In this document: in pieces, positions 54,312-63,355 of the stretch
Numbering within the stretch: the first letter of the stretch is position 1
Layout of the letters: each line of letters opens with the position of its first letter
Source: Kushneria indalinina DSM 14324
GTDB taxonomy: Bacteria; Pseudomonadota; Gammaproteobacteria; Pseudomonadales; Halomonadaceae
Direction of reading: 5' to 3'
Length of the DNA: 64,000 nucleotides
Assembly (NCBI RefSeq): GCF_003385845.1
Contig: NZ_QRDJ01000008.1
Location: forward strand, 310,001-374,000
The notes under the pieces: generated by a model
The model's input: only the letters and a program-made list of their open reading frames with translations
What the model was told of the DNA's origin: nothing
Database searches by the model: none
Position numbers and translations under genes: made by a program

Positions 54312-54992
54312 ATGACACAGACCCTACTGGCCTTTGATGTCTACGGCACACTGATCAACCCGAGCGCCATGGCCGAGGTGCTGCGCCCGACGCTGAATGA
54401 GCAGGCAGAGAGCGTTGCCGCCCAGTGGCGTGCCAGTCAGCTGCAGCTGGCCTTTCGCCGCGGCCTGATGGGACGCTATGTCGAGTTCTCGGTCTGTACG
54501 CGCGACGCGCTCGACGTTGCCATCGCAGCGCAGGATGTCGAGGTGGATGCCAGCACCCGGGATGAGTGGCTGGCGGCCTATTCCCGACTGCCCGCCTTTG
54601 AGGAAGTTGACGCTGCATTGGCCTCACTGGTGGCCTCCGGCTATCGCTGTGTGGCCTTTTCCAATGGCACTGAAAACGCCATGCAGGAGGTGCTGGGCAA
54701 TGCAGGGCTTGCACATCACTTCGAGGCGCTGGTCAGCGTTGACGACATTAAACGCTTCAAGCCTGACCCGGTGGTCTATCACCATCTGGCGCGGCGCATG
54801 AATGTGGCCCATGACAATGCCTGGCTGGTCTCAAGCAATAACTGGGATATTCAGGGGGCTCGCCATGCGGGTTTGAAGGCGGCCTGGATTCATCGAGACA
54901 AGACTGCACTGATAGAAGACCCCTCGCTTGCGCCCGATATTGAAGTTGAAAGACTTGACGAGCTGGCGCAGAAGCTGGCCAAAGGGGCCTGA
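54312..54992 (+). CDS. Haloacid dehalogenase type II (L-2-haloacid dehalogenase-like)
   Basis: A 226-residue HAD protein. FDVYGTL holds the nucleophilic Asp in the F-D-x-Y-G-T setting typical of L-2-haloacid dehalogenases rather than DxDGT of phosphatases. FSNGTENAM, FKPDPVVYH and SSNNWDIQGA complete the motifs, and the cap Arg region is AFRRGLMGRYVEF. It would convert L-2-haloacids to D-2-hydroxyacids; the true substrate is unknown. AGGGAGGAG precedes the ATG at 54312. Confidence 0.88.
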   Translation: MTQTLLAFDVYGTLINPSAMAEVLRPTLNEQAESVAAQWRASQLQLAFRRGLMGRYVEFSVCTRDALDVAIAAQDVEVDASTRDEWLAAYSRLPAFEEVDAALASLVASGYRCVAFSNGTENAMQEVLGNAGLAHHFEALVSVDDIKRFKPDPVVYHHLARRMNVAHDNAWLVSSNNWDIQGARHAGLKAAWIHRDKTALIEDPSLAPDIEVERLDELAQKLAKGA

Positions 54993-55232
54993 TATCGGGT
55001 AACGATCAGGGTGTTTATCATGCCTGATTTTCCCGGTTTGACTGGCCTGAAAGGGGCGCTGGTGTCGCATTATGGCGACAATTTAATTGACAAATATCCA
55101 GTGTTCTGATCAGTTCGTTATGTTAAGGTTGCGCTTTAAAACGAATGATTTGTCAACCTTGATTTATCCTTTTGCGTGCAGCAATGCACCCGAAATGACT
55201 GCCGTTCAATGGCAGCAACAGGTCAGCCAGCC

Positions 55233-55553
55233 ATGCCATATGTATCCAGAAAACAATGTGTCAGCGGTGTGCATCAGCTTCTGGGATCAACACTGAAGGA
55301 TGCACGTCGGGAGCGGCAGGGGCGTATTGTCGGCATCGATCAGACGCGAGAGCATCCGGTCATTGATGTGATCTGGCAGGGGCAACCCCGCGCAGAACGC
55401 ATCATCATTACCTGCGACCAGCTTCGTGATCTGGTCCGGGCAAGTCTTGCGCGTGCGGCAGCGCAGACGCAAAAGACGGCATCGACTGACGACTCACAGG
55501 AGCAGACGCAGGATGAAAGCCCGGTGCTCCTCGCCGAGCAGCGTCGCGCCTGA
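55233..55553 (+). CDS. Hypothetical small protein
   Basis: About 106 residues from the ATG at 55233 (MPYVSRKQC). A compact middle part, RRERQGRIVGIDQTREHPVIDVIWQGQPRAERIIITCDQL (in segments), looks like a small beta-rich domain, and the tail is Gln/Ser/Asp-rich. Not recognised as any family. An ATG at 55176 is in frame but adds residues of low coding quality. It is followed by a good terminator at 55582, which supports it being expressed. Confidence 0.5.
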   Translation: MPYVSRKQCVSGVHQLLGSTLKDARRERQGRIVGIDQTREHPVIDVIWQGQPRAERIIITCDQLRDLVRASLARAAAQTQKTASTDDSQEQTQDESPVLLAEQRRA

Positions 55554-55581
55554 GTCATCCCGCCGTTTTCTGTTCGTGAAA

Positions 55582-55614
55582 GGGGGCTCCGCCATGGCTG
55601 GCGGGCCCCCTTTT
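55582..55614 (+). terminator. Terminator after the small hypothetical gene
   Basis: GGGGGC/GCCCCC outer stem with an inner CGCC/GGCG stem, followed by TTTT. Confidence 0.8.
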
Positions 55615-55724
55615 CGCATGATATGCCTGGACGCAATAATATCGAATTGTGGCAGGTCTTCTTATACTGGCGATAAGCATGGCGCCACCGACATAACGAA
55701 CAAACAACAGCACAGGGAGCTTTC

Positions 55725-56564
55725 ATGAGAACCATGTTTCTGGGACTCGGCATGGGATTGATGCTGGCCAGCGTCAATACCTGGGGGGAAGAGGGCACAC
55801 CGGGGCAGATGGGCCCAAGGGTTGAAACGCGGACCCTGACCTACAGTGTGGACGGTGAGCAGTACACCGGTTACCTGGCGCGCGACACGAAAACGGACGG
55901 CAAGCGCCCGCTGGTGCTGGTGGTCCACGAGTGGTGGGGGCTGAGCGACTACATTCGCCAGCGCACCGAGCAGCTGGCCGCGCTGGGCTATGTGGCCTTT
56001 GCCGTAGACATGTATGGCAGCGGAAAAACGGCCACGCATCCCGATGAGGCCGGCAGCTTTTCAAAGGCCGTGATGAGTGACTGGCCTGGCGCTCAGCACA
56101 ATCTCGAGACCGCCATCGAGGCGCTCAGGGGCACTCCGGGGGTGGATGAGTCGCGCATGGCGATTATCGGCTACTGCTTCGGGGGTGGTGTGGCGCTCAA
56201 TGCCGCGCTTGCCGGGATGCCGTTCAAGGCGGCGGTGAGCTTTCACGGCAGTCCCGGGCAGGTGGTCGAAACGCCCGAGCACTTTGATGGACGTGTCATT
56301 ATCCAGAACGGCCTGAGCGATCAGATGGTAGAGCAGTCAGCGCTCAAGGCTCTGCTGGATACTTATCAGAGTGTGGAGACCAATGCCACGCTGATCCAGT
56401 ATCCCGATGCCATGCACGCCTTTACCAACCCCTATGTTGACGCGAAGGCCAGCGAATTCGATCTGCCGCTGGCCTACAACGCAGCGGCCGATGCCGCCAG
56501 TTGGCAGGTGATGCTCAACGTGTTCAACAAGGTCTTTGCCGCGGCTCCGGCCGCCGCGAAATAG
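55725..56564 (+). CDS. Secreted dienelactone hydrolase-family protein
   Basis: A 279-residue alpha/beta hydrolase with an N-terminal signal peptide (about residues 1-20, ending NTWGEE). The dienelactone hydrolase triad is visible: Cys in IIGYCFGGGVAL, Asp in NGLSDQMV and His in DAMHAFTNP. VVHEWWGLSDYIRQRTEQLAALGYVAFAVDMYG is the typical start of the fold. Most family members are cytoplasmic, so export to the periplasm points to a different ester or lactone substrate. A strong shared terminator separates it from pncB. Confidence 0.88.
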   Translation: MRTMFLGLGMGLMLASVNTWGEEGTPGQMGPRVETRTLTYSVDGEQYTGYLARDTKTDGKRPLVLVVHEWWGLSDYIRQRTEQLAALGYVAFAVDMYGSGKTATHPDEAGSFSKAVMSDWPGAQHNLETAIEALRGTPGVDESRMAIIGYCFGGGVALNAALAGMPFKAAVSFHGSPGQVVETPEHFDGRVIIQNGLSDQMVEQSALKALLDTYQSVETNATLIQYPDAMHAFTNPYVDAKASEFDLPLAYNAAADAASWQVMLNVFNKVFAAAPAAAK

Positions 56565-56578
56565 GGCAATGCCTCAGG

Positions 56579-56618
56579 AAAAGGGGGCCGATGCGGTGTT
56601 TACCGCATCGGCCCCTTT
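56579..56618. terminator. Bidirectional terminator between the hydrolase gene and pncB
   Basis: Fourteen-base perfect stem (56584-56597 with 56602-56615) around the loop GTTT, flanked by A- and T-rich bases on the two sides. Serves both convergent genes. Confidence 0.93.
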
Positions 56619-56635
56619 GCTTTCGGCCATGTCCC

Positions 56636-57817
56636 TTACTGAGGCAGGGACAGAATGCGCCGCGCCAGATGAATCATGCCCGGGTCACCGGTGTTCTTGG
56701 CCCGAATGTCGGAGAGCTTGACGACCGGCAGCCACTGATCCCCCTCGGGGCGGGTTTCGGTCATCTTGACCACCATGTTCATCGGCTTGAGGCCGACATC
56801 GTTGGTGAAGTTGGTACCGATGCCGAACGACATGCCGATGCGGCCTTCACAAAAGCGCGTGATCTTTTCGACCTTGTGGGTGTCCAGCGCATCGGAAAAG
56901 ATGATGGTCTTGCTGCGCGGGTCGATACCATAGTGCTCGTAGTGGTCGATGGTGGCCTTGGCGAATTCGATGGGATCACCACTGTCGTGACGAATGCCGT
57001 CAAACAGCTTGGCAAACATCTTGTCGAAGCTTTCAAAAAAGACCTGGGTGGTAAAGGTATCCGACAGGGCAATGCCCAGATCACCGCGGTAGACCTCCAC
57101 CCAGTTCTCGAGTGCCAGCGTGTTGGCCATCTTGAAGCCGAAGCGGGCGGCATGGAACATGAACCACTCGTGGGCATGCGTACCCAGCGGCTTGACCCCG
57201 TGACGATGGGCCATGTGCACGTTGCTGGTGCCGGTAAAGGTGCTGCCGCCATAGCGCTTGAGGGTGCTCACGACCAGGTCATGCACCTCATAGGAGTGGC
57301 GCCTGCGGGTGCCGAACTCGGCAATGCGCACACCCAGCTCGCCGTAGTGCTCGATCTTTTCACGCGTGCGCTGAGTGACCATCTCGTCGCTGTCGCGCTG
57401 CTCTTCGAGCATCTCGTACCAGATCTGGCTGATCAGCGTCATTAGGGGCACTTCCCAGAGGATGGTGCGATACCACAGACCCTCGATGGTGACGCTTAAC
57501 GTCTCGCCGTGCTGCTCGATGGTGACCTCCTGGGGCTTGTAGCGAAAGCCTTCCAGGAAGTCGTGATAGGTCGGGTCGAGATAGGGGCAGGTGACCTCCA
57601 GGAAATGACGCTCCTCACCCGTCAGCCGCAGCGCGGCCATGGCGTCTACCTGCTCCCTGAGCCGTTCACCGAAGCCGGGCGGGAAGGCGTGCTCTCCGCG
57701 ATTGATAAAGCTGTAGCGCGCATAAGCGTTGGGGAACAGTTTCACCACGGCGTTTTGCATGGTGAACTTGTAGAAGTCATTATCAAGGATCGAATGCAGC
57801 ATTGAGCGAGTCGGCAT
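56636..57817 (-). CDS. pncB: Nicotinate phosphoribosyltransferase
   Basis: A 393-residue NAD-salvage enzyme making nicotinate mononucleotide from nicotinate and PRPP. It has DNDFYKFTMQNAVVKLFPNAYARYSFINR at the N-terminus, GTSNVHMAHRHGVKPLGTHAHEWFMFH with the phosphorylated His and PRPP contacts (in two segments), RHDSGDPIEFA and FSDALD. Length is normal for the short bacterial PncB group. Single gene. Confidence 0.95.
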   Translation of the reverse strand: MPTRSMLHSILDNDFYKFTMQNAVVKLFPNAYARYSFINRGEHAFPPGFGERLREQVDAMAALRLTGEERHFLEVTCPYLDPTYHDFLEGFRYKPQEVTIEQHGETLSVTIEGLWYRTILWEVPLMTLISQIWYEMLEEQRDSDEMVTQRTREKIEHYGELGVRIAEFGTRRRHSYEVHDLVVSTLKRYGGSTFTGTSNVHMAHRHGVKPLGTHAHEWFMFHAARFGFKMANTLALENWVEVYRGDLGIALSDTFTTQVFFESFDKMFAKLFDGIRHDSGDPIEFAKATIDHYEHYGIDPRSKTIIFSDALDTHKVEKITRFCEGRIGMSFGIGTNFTNDVGLKPMNMVVKMTETRPEGDQWLPVVKLSDIRAKNTGDPGMIHLARRILSLPQ

Positions 57818-57968
57818 CTCTGTTGATGGCCATTTAAATAATAGCCTGACAGCATAGCGCAGCAGCTACGCTGACTCCATCCCGAAGCGTAGACACCATC
57901 AGGCCTGCCCCGGCACGTCAGTACCTTCTATCCTGTACCCTTATCATGCACCTGGCTGGAGAAGCGCC

Positions 57969-59108
57969 ATGAGTCTCGATATTCGCGATATCGGTGCGAT
58001 GGCCGATATCGATGCGCAGCAATGGAATGCGCTGGCAGGCTCGGACTACCCCTTTATCCGTCACGAATTTCTCAACGCTCTGGAAGTGACCGGCGCGGTC
58101 TCTTCGCACACCGGCTGGACGCCGCATCACCTGACCCTCTGGCAGGGAGACCAGCTGGTAGGCGCCATGCCGCGCTATCTCAAGGATCACTCCTGGGGCG
58201 AGTATGTCTTTGACTTTCAGTGGGCCGATGCCTGGGAGCGTGCCGGTGGGGAGTATTATCCCAAGCAGCTCAGCGCCATCCCCTTTACGCCCGCGACCGG
58301 CCCACGCCTGTTGCTATCAAGCGAGATTGATGCCGATGAGGCGCTGACGGCCATGGCCGAGCACCTTGAAAGTGCCGGTCTGGTGTCATGGCATCTGCTG
58401 TTTCCCGAGGCGGGGCTGGCGCGTCAATGGTGTGAACGCTGGCCCGAACTGCTCCAGCGCAGCGGTATGCAGTATCACTGGTTTGATCGCGGCTATGGTG
58501 ATTTCGAGGGCTTTCTGGCCGCCATGACCTCAAAGCGGCGCAAGGAAGTGCGTCGTGAACGACGCCGCGTGGCCGAGCAGGGGCTGGTGATGCGCCGCCT
58601 GACCGGAGGCGAGATCGACCGGACGGCGATCGAGCACTTTTATCGCTGCTATCAGATCACCTATATGGAGCACGGCCAGCGCGGTTATCTGGAGATCGAT
58701 TTCTTCTACCAGTTGCTTCAGGACATGCCCGAATCACTGGTGCTGGTTCAGGCGCTGGATGAGACATCGCGACCCGTGGCCGCAGCGCTGTGTCTGCGTG
58801 GGTCGACTACGCTCTATGGACGCTACTGGGGCAGTGAGGTCGAGGCCAGCTGTCTGCATTTTGAAGCCTGTTACTATCAGGGCATCGAGCACTGCCTGGC
58901 ATCGGGTCTGTCCCGTTTTGATCCGGGCACCCAGGGCGAGCACAAGATCGCCCGGGGCTTTGAACCGACGGCCACGCGCTCACTGCACTGGCTGGCTCAC
59001 GACGGGTTTCGCGAGGCCGTGGCGGACTTTCTGGTGCGCGAGGAGACGGTCATGGCGCAGATGCGTCTTGAGGCGGCGACCATGCTGCCCTTCCGACACG
59101 ACAGCTGA
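57969..59108 (+). CDS. COG3146/PF04339 FemAB-like acetyltransferase-fold protein
   Basis: A 379-residue cytoplasmic protein of the family once called peptidogalycan biosynthesis proteins, built from GNAT-like folds. Typical stretches are YPFIRHEFLNALEVTGAV, HLTLWQGDQLVGAMPRYLKDHSWGEYVFDFQWADAW (in parts), YYPKQLSAIPFTPATGPR, FEGFLAAMTSKRRKEVRRERR and FDPGTQGEHKIARGF. Substrate unknown; a role in aminoacyl or acyl transfer is inferred from fold. The ATG follows a GGAG site. Confidence 0.85.
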   Translation: MSLDIRDIGAMADIDAQQWNALAGSDYPFIRHEFLNALEVTGAVSSHTGWTPHHLTLWQGDQLVGAMPRYLKDHSWGEYVFDFQWADAWERAGGEYYPKQLSAIPFTPATGPRLLLSSEIDADEALTAMAEHLESAGLVSWHLLFPEAGLARQWCERWPELLQRSGMQYHWFDRGYGDFEGFLAAMTSKRRKEVRRERRRVAEQGLVMRRLTGGEIDRTAIEHFYRCYQITYMEHGQRGYLEIDFFYQLLQDMPESLVLVQALDETSRPVAAALCLRGSTTLYGRYWGSEVEASCLHFEACYYQGIEHCLASGLSRFDPGTQGEHKIARGFEPTATRSLHWLAHDGFREAVADFLVREETVMAQMRLEAATMLPFRHDS

Positions 59109-59154
59109 TCCCCGGGTGGCGACCGATTTCCTGTATCCATGTCATGGAGAGATG

Positions 59155-59733
59155 ATGAAAACCTTGTATCGCAGTATGTGGATGGCGGCCTGTCTGGCTC
59201 TGGCGGCCGGTGGCATGACGTCGATGGCGCAGGCGCAATCACAGTCGCAGTCGCAGAGTGCGCCTCAGCAGCAGCCGGGCGACCGTACCGATCACGAAGA
59301 GCAGACGCTTCTGGAAACGCTCAAGACCAGCGGTGATTTCAACACCCTGGTACAGGCCATCGAGGATGCCGACATGAGCGATATGCTCAGCGACGGCGGT
59401 CCCTACACCCTTTTTGCACCGACCGATGAGGCCTTTGCCCGACTGCCGGACAGCGAACGCCAGGCGCTGCTCGGCGGTGAACATGAAGAGTGGCTGAGAA
59501 AGGTACTCAAATATCATCTGCTGCCGGGTATTGTGCCGGCCAGCGAGTTCAAGGCGCTGGGGCGCCCCCAGGCACTGGTAGGGCAGCTCAGTCTGCACGT
59601 GGACAACGGTCAGTACCGGGTCAACGACATTGCGGTCGACCGCCAGGAAACTCGGGCGAAAAACGGCATTATTCACCCCATCGAAGGCGTGCTGATTCCC
59701 TGGGATGCCACCGGTTTGCGGCCGGATTCCTGA
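59155..59733 (+). CDS. Secreted fasciclin (FAS1) domain protein
   Basis: A 192-residue exported protein: signal peptide ending SMAQA (about residue 25), a Ser/Gln repeat linker (SQSQSQS), then one FAS1 domain with LLETLKTSGDFNTLVQAIEDADM, GPYTLFAPTDEAFARLP, LKYHLLPG and NGIIHPIEGVLIP. FAS1 domains mediate adhesion or protein-protein contact. The start at 59155 is chosen over 59152 because GGAGA is better spaced to it. It lies 46 bp after the COG3146 gene. Confidence 0.9.
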   Translation: MKTLYRSMWMAACLALAAGGMTSMAQAQSQSQSQSAPQQQPGDRTDHEEQTLLETLKTSGDFNTLVQAIEDADMSDMLSDGGPYTLFAPTDEAFARLPDSERQALLGGEHEEWLRKVLKYHLLPGIVPASEFKALGRPQALVGQLSLHVDNGQYRVNDIAVDRQETRAKNGIIHPIEGVLIPWDATGLRPDS

Positions 59734-59745
59734 GACCCGGCATCT

Positions 59746-60780
59746 CTAGCCCAGTGGCCCCTGCATCAGCGGTGACAGCGCTGTACCAGGGGTGTTGATC
59801 AAAAGGGCAATGCCCAAAAGCGTGATCAGCGCACCGCCCAGCAGGGCAAGAAAATACCCCAGCCCCAGAGGGCGGCGGGCGTCGGCTCGCTGGAAAAGAT
59901 GCGCCATTCGAACACGGGCCAGTACGGTTAGTGCGGCCAGCAGGGAAGTGGAGAGCGCCGTGCCCACTGACATGGCCAGCACTGCCAGAACCCCGGCCCA
60001 CCAGAACCCCAGCATGGCCGCCACGCCCAGCACCATGACCGCGCCGCTGCACGGGCGCAGCCCGATCGAGAAGATGGCCGCTGTCATCTCGCGCCAGTGC
60101 CTTCCGCTGGTCATGGGGTCGATATGATGCGTCCGGCCGCAGTGACAGGGGCCGCTGGCGACATGATCGAGCGGCGTCACAACACTGGCACCCGTGGAGG
60201 GTGCCGGGGTCAGCCGCAGGGCGCCGGGTGATACGCTATTGGCAGGTGAGGGCGACGGAGCCGTCTCGACCCGGAGTCTGCGCAGACCTTGCCCGGCGCG
60301 AACCATGAGCCAGATCCCCAGCGCCGTGACGGCGGCAAAGCTTGCCTTCTCGACCCAGGCGGTGCCGGCCATCGCCTCCCGGGTCAGCCAGCCCAGTCCC
60401 AGTACCAGTATCGTCACCATGGCAATGGCCACCACACCCTGCAAAAGTGCAGCGCTGGCGGTCATGATCAGCCCGCGGGTCAGGGCGGCGCGGTGGGTGA
60501 GCAGATAGGTGGCGACCACGGCCTTGCCATGGCCGGGGCCGAGGGCATGAAAGACGCCGTAGCCCATGCTCAACAGCATCAGATCCAGCCAGTCACCGAC
60601 CCCTTCGCGCCGGGACAGCGCCATCATGGCGCCGGCCAGACCCCGATGCAGCGTGCGCTGCTGCTGGATAATCCCGGTCACCAGCGAGTGCCAGAGCCCC
60701 TGGCCGACAGGGGAGAGCAGCACTGCCGCCAGCAACAGCAGGGCGAGGGCGAGCAGTAGCGGTTTTAGGCGTCCTGACAC
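59746..60780 (-). CDS. NicO-family nickel/cobalt-type transporter
   Basis: A 344-residue inner-membrane protein with about six to eight helices. GVFHALGPGHGKAVVATYLL is the HxxxGPGHGK-like metal signature of the NicO/RcnA family, and SIGLRPCSGAVMVLGVA is the second conserved segment. A cytosolic loop holds CHCGRTHHIDP, a Cys/His cluster fit for metal binding. The GTG at 60780 overlaps the DUF1007 stop; the longer open frame reads through that gene and is not used. Metal and direction (Ni, Co or Zn) are not fixed by sequence. Confidence 0.88.
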   Translation of the reverse strand: MSGRLKPLLLALALLLLAAVLLSPVGQGLWHSLVTGIIQQQRTLHRGLAGAMMALSRREGVGDWLDLMLLSMGYGVFHALGPGHGKAVVATYLLTHRAALTRGLIMTASAALLQGVVAIAMVTILVLGLGWLTREAMAGTAWVEKASFAAVTALGIWLMVRAGQGLRRLRVETAPSPSPANSVSPGALRLTPAPSTGASVVTPLDHVASGPCHCGRTHHIDPMTSGRHWREMTAAIFSIGLRPCSGAVMVLGVAAMLGFWWAGVLAVLAMSVGTALSTSLLAALTVLARVRMAHLFQRADARRPLGLGYFLALLGGALITLLGIALLINTPGTALSPLMQGPLG

Positions 60781-61433
60781 TTGATCACTCCGGTGTCCGA
60801 GAAGAGACGGCCGATGCCCTCGGGCGTCTCGCCGGTAATGTCGATGGCCGAGACTCTGGCCACGACCGCCGGGTCGGGGTCGGCGTGCACTACCTCGCCG
60901 TGGCACTGCGGTGGTGCATTGACCAGCTCAACGGGGCGCTCGATCTGATCGTCATACAAAAACTCGATGAAATAGGTGCCATCATAGACCTGCCAGCGCA
61001 GCGACTCGCTGAGCGGCTGTGGCTCGGCCAGCGTCACGATAAAGGAGAACTCGACCCGGTTGTCATCCAGGCGGGTGGTGTAGTCCTCGATGCCCCCCAA
61101 GGTCAGTTCCTCTTCGCCGTCATACACGTGGGTCAGATAATGCTGGGTCGCCAGATTGGCCGCGATTTCGTGGCCCAGCGCATCCAGGCGCTGCGCCATG
61201 CTCTCCTCACCCGTCACGCTTTCCAGACCCTCCACCATGGTCAGGCTCTGAAACGGGTCCATCTTCCATGACTGTTCAAGCGCCGTGACCCGTTGCTGGT
61301 CATCGACCATGACGGCAACACGGTAATCGATCCAGCCATGGGGATGCGCCATGGCCGGTAGCGCGACCCATGACATGACAAGCCCTGCCAGCAGGGCCAG
61401 ACCACGTCTCAAATGTGGAGAATATACGGACAC
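60765..61433 (-). CDS. DUF1007 exported protein paired with NicO
   Basis: A 222-residue periplasmic protein with a signal peptide ending LPAMA. The mature N-terminus is HPHGWIDYRV, a His-led metal-binding start typical of DUF1007, followed by EQSWKMDPFQS. DUF1007 genes normally sit directly before NicO transporters and are thought to hand the metal over. Translation is coupled by a 16-base overlap. It is divergent from the metal ABC importer at 61609. Confidence 0.88.
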   Translation of the reverse strand: MSVYSPHLRRGLALLAGLVMSWVALPAMAHPHGWIDYRVAVMVDDQQRVTALEQSWKMDPFQSLTMVEGLESVTGEESMAQRLDALGHEIAANLATQHYLTHVYDGEEELTLGGIEDYTTRLDDNRVEFSFIVTLAEPQPLSESLRWQVYDGTYFIEFLYDDQIERPVELVNAPPQCHGEVVHADPDPAVVARVSAIDITGETPEGIGRLFSDTGVIKCQDA

Positions 61434-61554
61434 GCGATTGCCTCATCCAGTGATCGACATGGCATGTTGCCCCAGCCCTGCAGGGGTTGCGAGAGGTGCC
61501 CATCAAAAGGGCGCATGATTCATCAGCATGAATTAAGCAACTCGGGGTTTCTTT

Positions 61555-61570
61555 TTTAACCGTGGTTAAA
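61555..61570. promoter_or_regulatory. Candidate metalloregulator operator between DUF1007-NicO and the metal ABC genes
   Basis: TTTAACC-GT-GGTTAAA, seven-base perfect arms with a two-base spacer, about 40 bp before the ABC start and 120 bp before the DUF1007 start. The size and AT-rich ends suit a DtxR/MntR- or Fur-family dimer. No regulator gene is in view. Confidence 0.6.
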
Positions 61571-61608
61571 TAGGATTTCATGATGATACCACCAGGGGAA
61601 GATTCGCC

Positions 61609-62553
61609 ATGAGATCAGGGGTTGCTACAACCATTATCTCGCGTTTTCGCTATCGCATGTCGAGCGCTCGGGCAGTACCGGTCTGGGCTCTTCTGGCGCT
61701 GCTTTCGATGCCGGGCACTGTCCAGGCGCAGGAGCGCAAGACCGTGGTGGCAAGCTTCACGATCATGGCGGACATGGCGCGCCAAGTGGCGGGAGAGGCG
61801 CTGGACGTGGTGTCCATTGTGCCGCCGGGGGCCGAGATTCATGAGTATGCCCCCACCCCGCGCGATATCCTCAAGGCCCGCCGGGCGGATCTCATCCTGT
61901 ACAACGGCATGGGACTGGAGCGCTGGTTTCAGCGGTTCTATCAGGGCATGGACAATGTCCCCACGGCCGTTCTGACCGAAGGCATCGAGCCCATCGGACT
62001 GAGCGAGGGGCCCTACCAGGGGCGCCCCAATCCGCACGCCTGGATGACCCCTGGCAATGGCCTGATCTATGTCGAAAACATTCGCCAGGCGCTGGTGTCG
62101 CTGGACCCCGGGCAGGCGGAAACCTATAACCGCAATGCCAAAGCCTACAGCGAGCGTCTCGAAACTCTGGATCGTGAACTCGGGGACACCTTTGCCCGCA
62201 TTCCTGACGAGCAGCGAACGCTGGCCACCTGTGAAGGCGCCTTTTCCTATCTGACCCGGGCATATGATTTCCGCGAGCGCTATCTCTGGGCGGTCAACGC
62301 CGAGCAGGAAGGCACGCCGCAGCAGGTGCGCCGCCTTATCGATCACCTCAACGCCGATGATATCCCGGTGACCTTCTGTGAAAGCACGGTCAACGACCGA
62401 GCCATGAAGCAGGTGACTGCCGAGACCGGCGCGCGCTATGGCGGCACGTTGTATGTCGATTCGCTCACCCGCAGCGACGGTGTGGTGCCCGATTACGAAA
62501 CACTTTTGCGTTACAACGCCCTGCAGATACAAAAGGGGTTTGACCTTGAGTAA
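61609..62553 (+). CDS. Mn/Fe-type ABC importer binding protein (cluster A-I)
   Basis: A 314-residue binding protein with a signal peptide ending TVQAQ (about residue 40). Predicted metal ligands are His78 (GAEIHEY), His143 (RPNPHAW), Glu209 (TCEGAFSYL) and Asp284 (LYVDSL). A His-His-Glu-Asp set is that of PsaA/MntC-type manganese or iron receptors; zinc receptors (ZnuA) have His at the third position and a long His-rich loop, absent here. It heads an operon with the ATPase and permease. Confidence 0.9.
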   Translation: MRSGVATTIISRFRYRMSSARAVPVWALLALLSMPGTVQAQERKTVVASFTIMADMARQVAGEALDVVSIVPPGAEIHEYAPTPRDILKARRADLILYNGMGLERWFQRFYQGMDNVPTAVLTEGIEPIGLSEGPYQGRPNPHAWMTPGNGLIYVENIRQALVSLDPGQAETYNRNAKAYSERLETLDRELGDTFARIPDEQRTLATCEGAFSYLTRAYDFRERYLWAVNAEQEGTPQQVRRLIDHLNADDIPVTFCESTVNDRAMKQVTAETGARYGGTLYVDSLTRSDGVVPDYETLLRYNALQIQKGFDLE

Positions 62554-63355
62554 CTCTCATCAATACGACGACCCGGTCGTCGACGTGTCGCGCACCAGCG
62601 TGCGCTACCCCGATGGCCATCTGGGCATTCGGGATATTTCGCTGACGCTGCCCGCTGGCAGCGTCTGTGCCCTGATCGGCCCCAACGGCAGCGGCAAGTC
62701 CACCCTGTGCAAAACCATATTGGGGTTTACGCGTCCCACCAGTGGCCGGGTGCGGCTTATGGGCATGACGGTGCGCCAGGCCCAGAAGCGCAATCTCGTC
62801 GCCTATGTGCCCCAGGCCGAGGACGTGGACTGGCAGTTCCCGGTCTCGGTGTGGGATGTGGTGATGATGGGGCGTCAGGGGCAGATGAACTGGCTGCGCA
62901 TCCCCTCGGCGACCGACCGGCGCTGTGTGGAAGAGGCCATGGCCCGCATGGAGATCACTGACCTGGCCCGCCGCCAGATCGGCATGCTCTCCGGTGGTCA
63001 GAAAAAACGGGTGTTTCTGGCTCGCGCGCTGGCGCAGGGCAGCCGTGTTCTGGTGCTCGACGAGCCCTTTACAGGCGTGGATGCCCATACCGAGCAGGGC
63101 ATCATGGGGCTGATTCGCGGGCTTCGCGACGAGGGCGTGACCGTGTTGATCGTCACCCATGCGTTGTCTAACGTGCCGCAGTACTGTGATCACGTCGCCA
63201 TGGTCTCACAGCAGCTTGTGGCCTTCGGGCCGGTGGCCACCACCTTTACCCAGCGCCATCTGGCGGCCACCTTCGGCGATGTCATGGCCGACACGGTCCT
63301 GTCGGGCGCCGAGACTGCGACGCCTGAGCGCGCCTCGGCATGGAGCCTGTCATGA
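62546..63355 (+). CDS. Mn/Fe-type ABC importer ATPase
   Basis: A 269-residue ATP-binding subunit with Walker A GPNGSGKST, signature MLSGGQKKRVFLARAL and Walker B VLVLDEPFTGVD. The TTG at 62546 overlaps the binding-protein stop by eight bases and has AGGGG eight bases before it; the longer frame from 62438 lies inside the upstream gene. AYVPQAEDVDWQFPVSVWDVVMMGR (Q-loop region) is typical of manganese/zinc importers. Confidence 0.92.
   Translation: MSNSHQYDDPVVDVSRTSVRYPDGHLGIRDISLTLPAGSVCALIGPNGSGKSTLCKTILGFTRPTSGRVRLMGMTVRQAQKRNLVAYVPQAEDVDWQFPVSVWDVVMMGRQGQMNWLRIPSATDRRCVEEAMARMEITDLARRQIGMLSGGQKKRVFLARALAQGSRVLVLDEPFTGVDAHTEQGIMGLIRGLRDEGVTVLIVTHALSNVPQYCDHVAMVSQQLVAFGPVATTFTQRHLAATFGDVMADTVLSGAETATPERASAWSLS

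Noticed and set aside
55087-55296. A 69-codon frame overlapping the small hypothetical gene
   Set aside because: It overlaps a better frame that ends at a terminator, and its composition is unlike the neighbouring genes.
59236-59262. Short CAGTCG-type repeat in the fasciclin gene as a phase-variation tract
   Set aside because: Only about three imperfect units, and slippage by a six-base unit would not change the frame.
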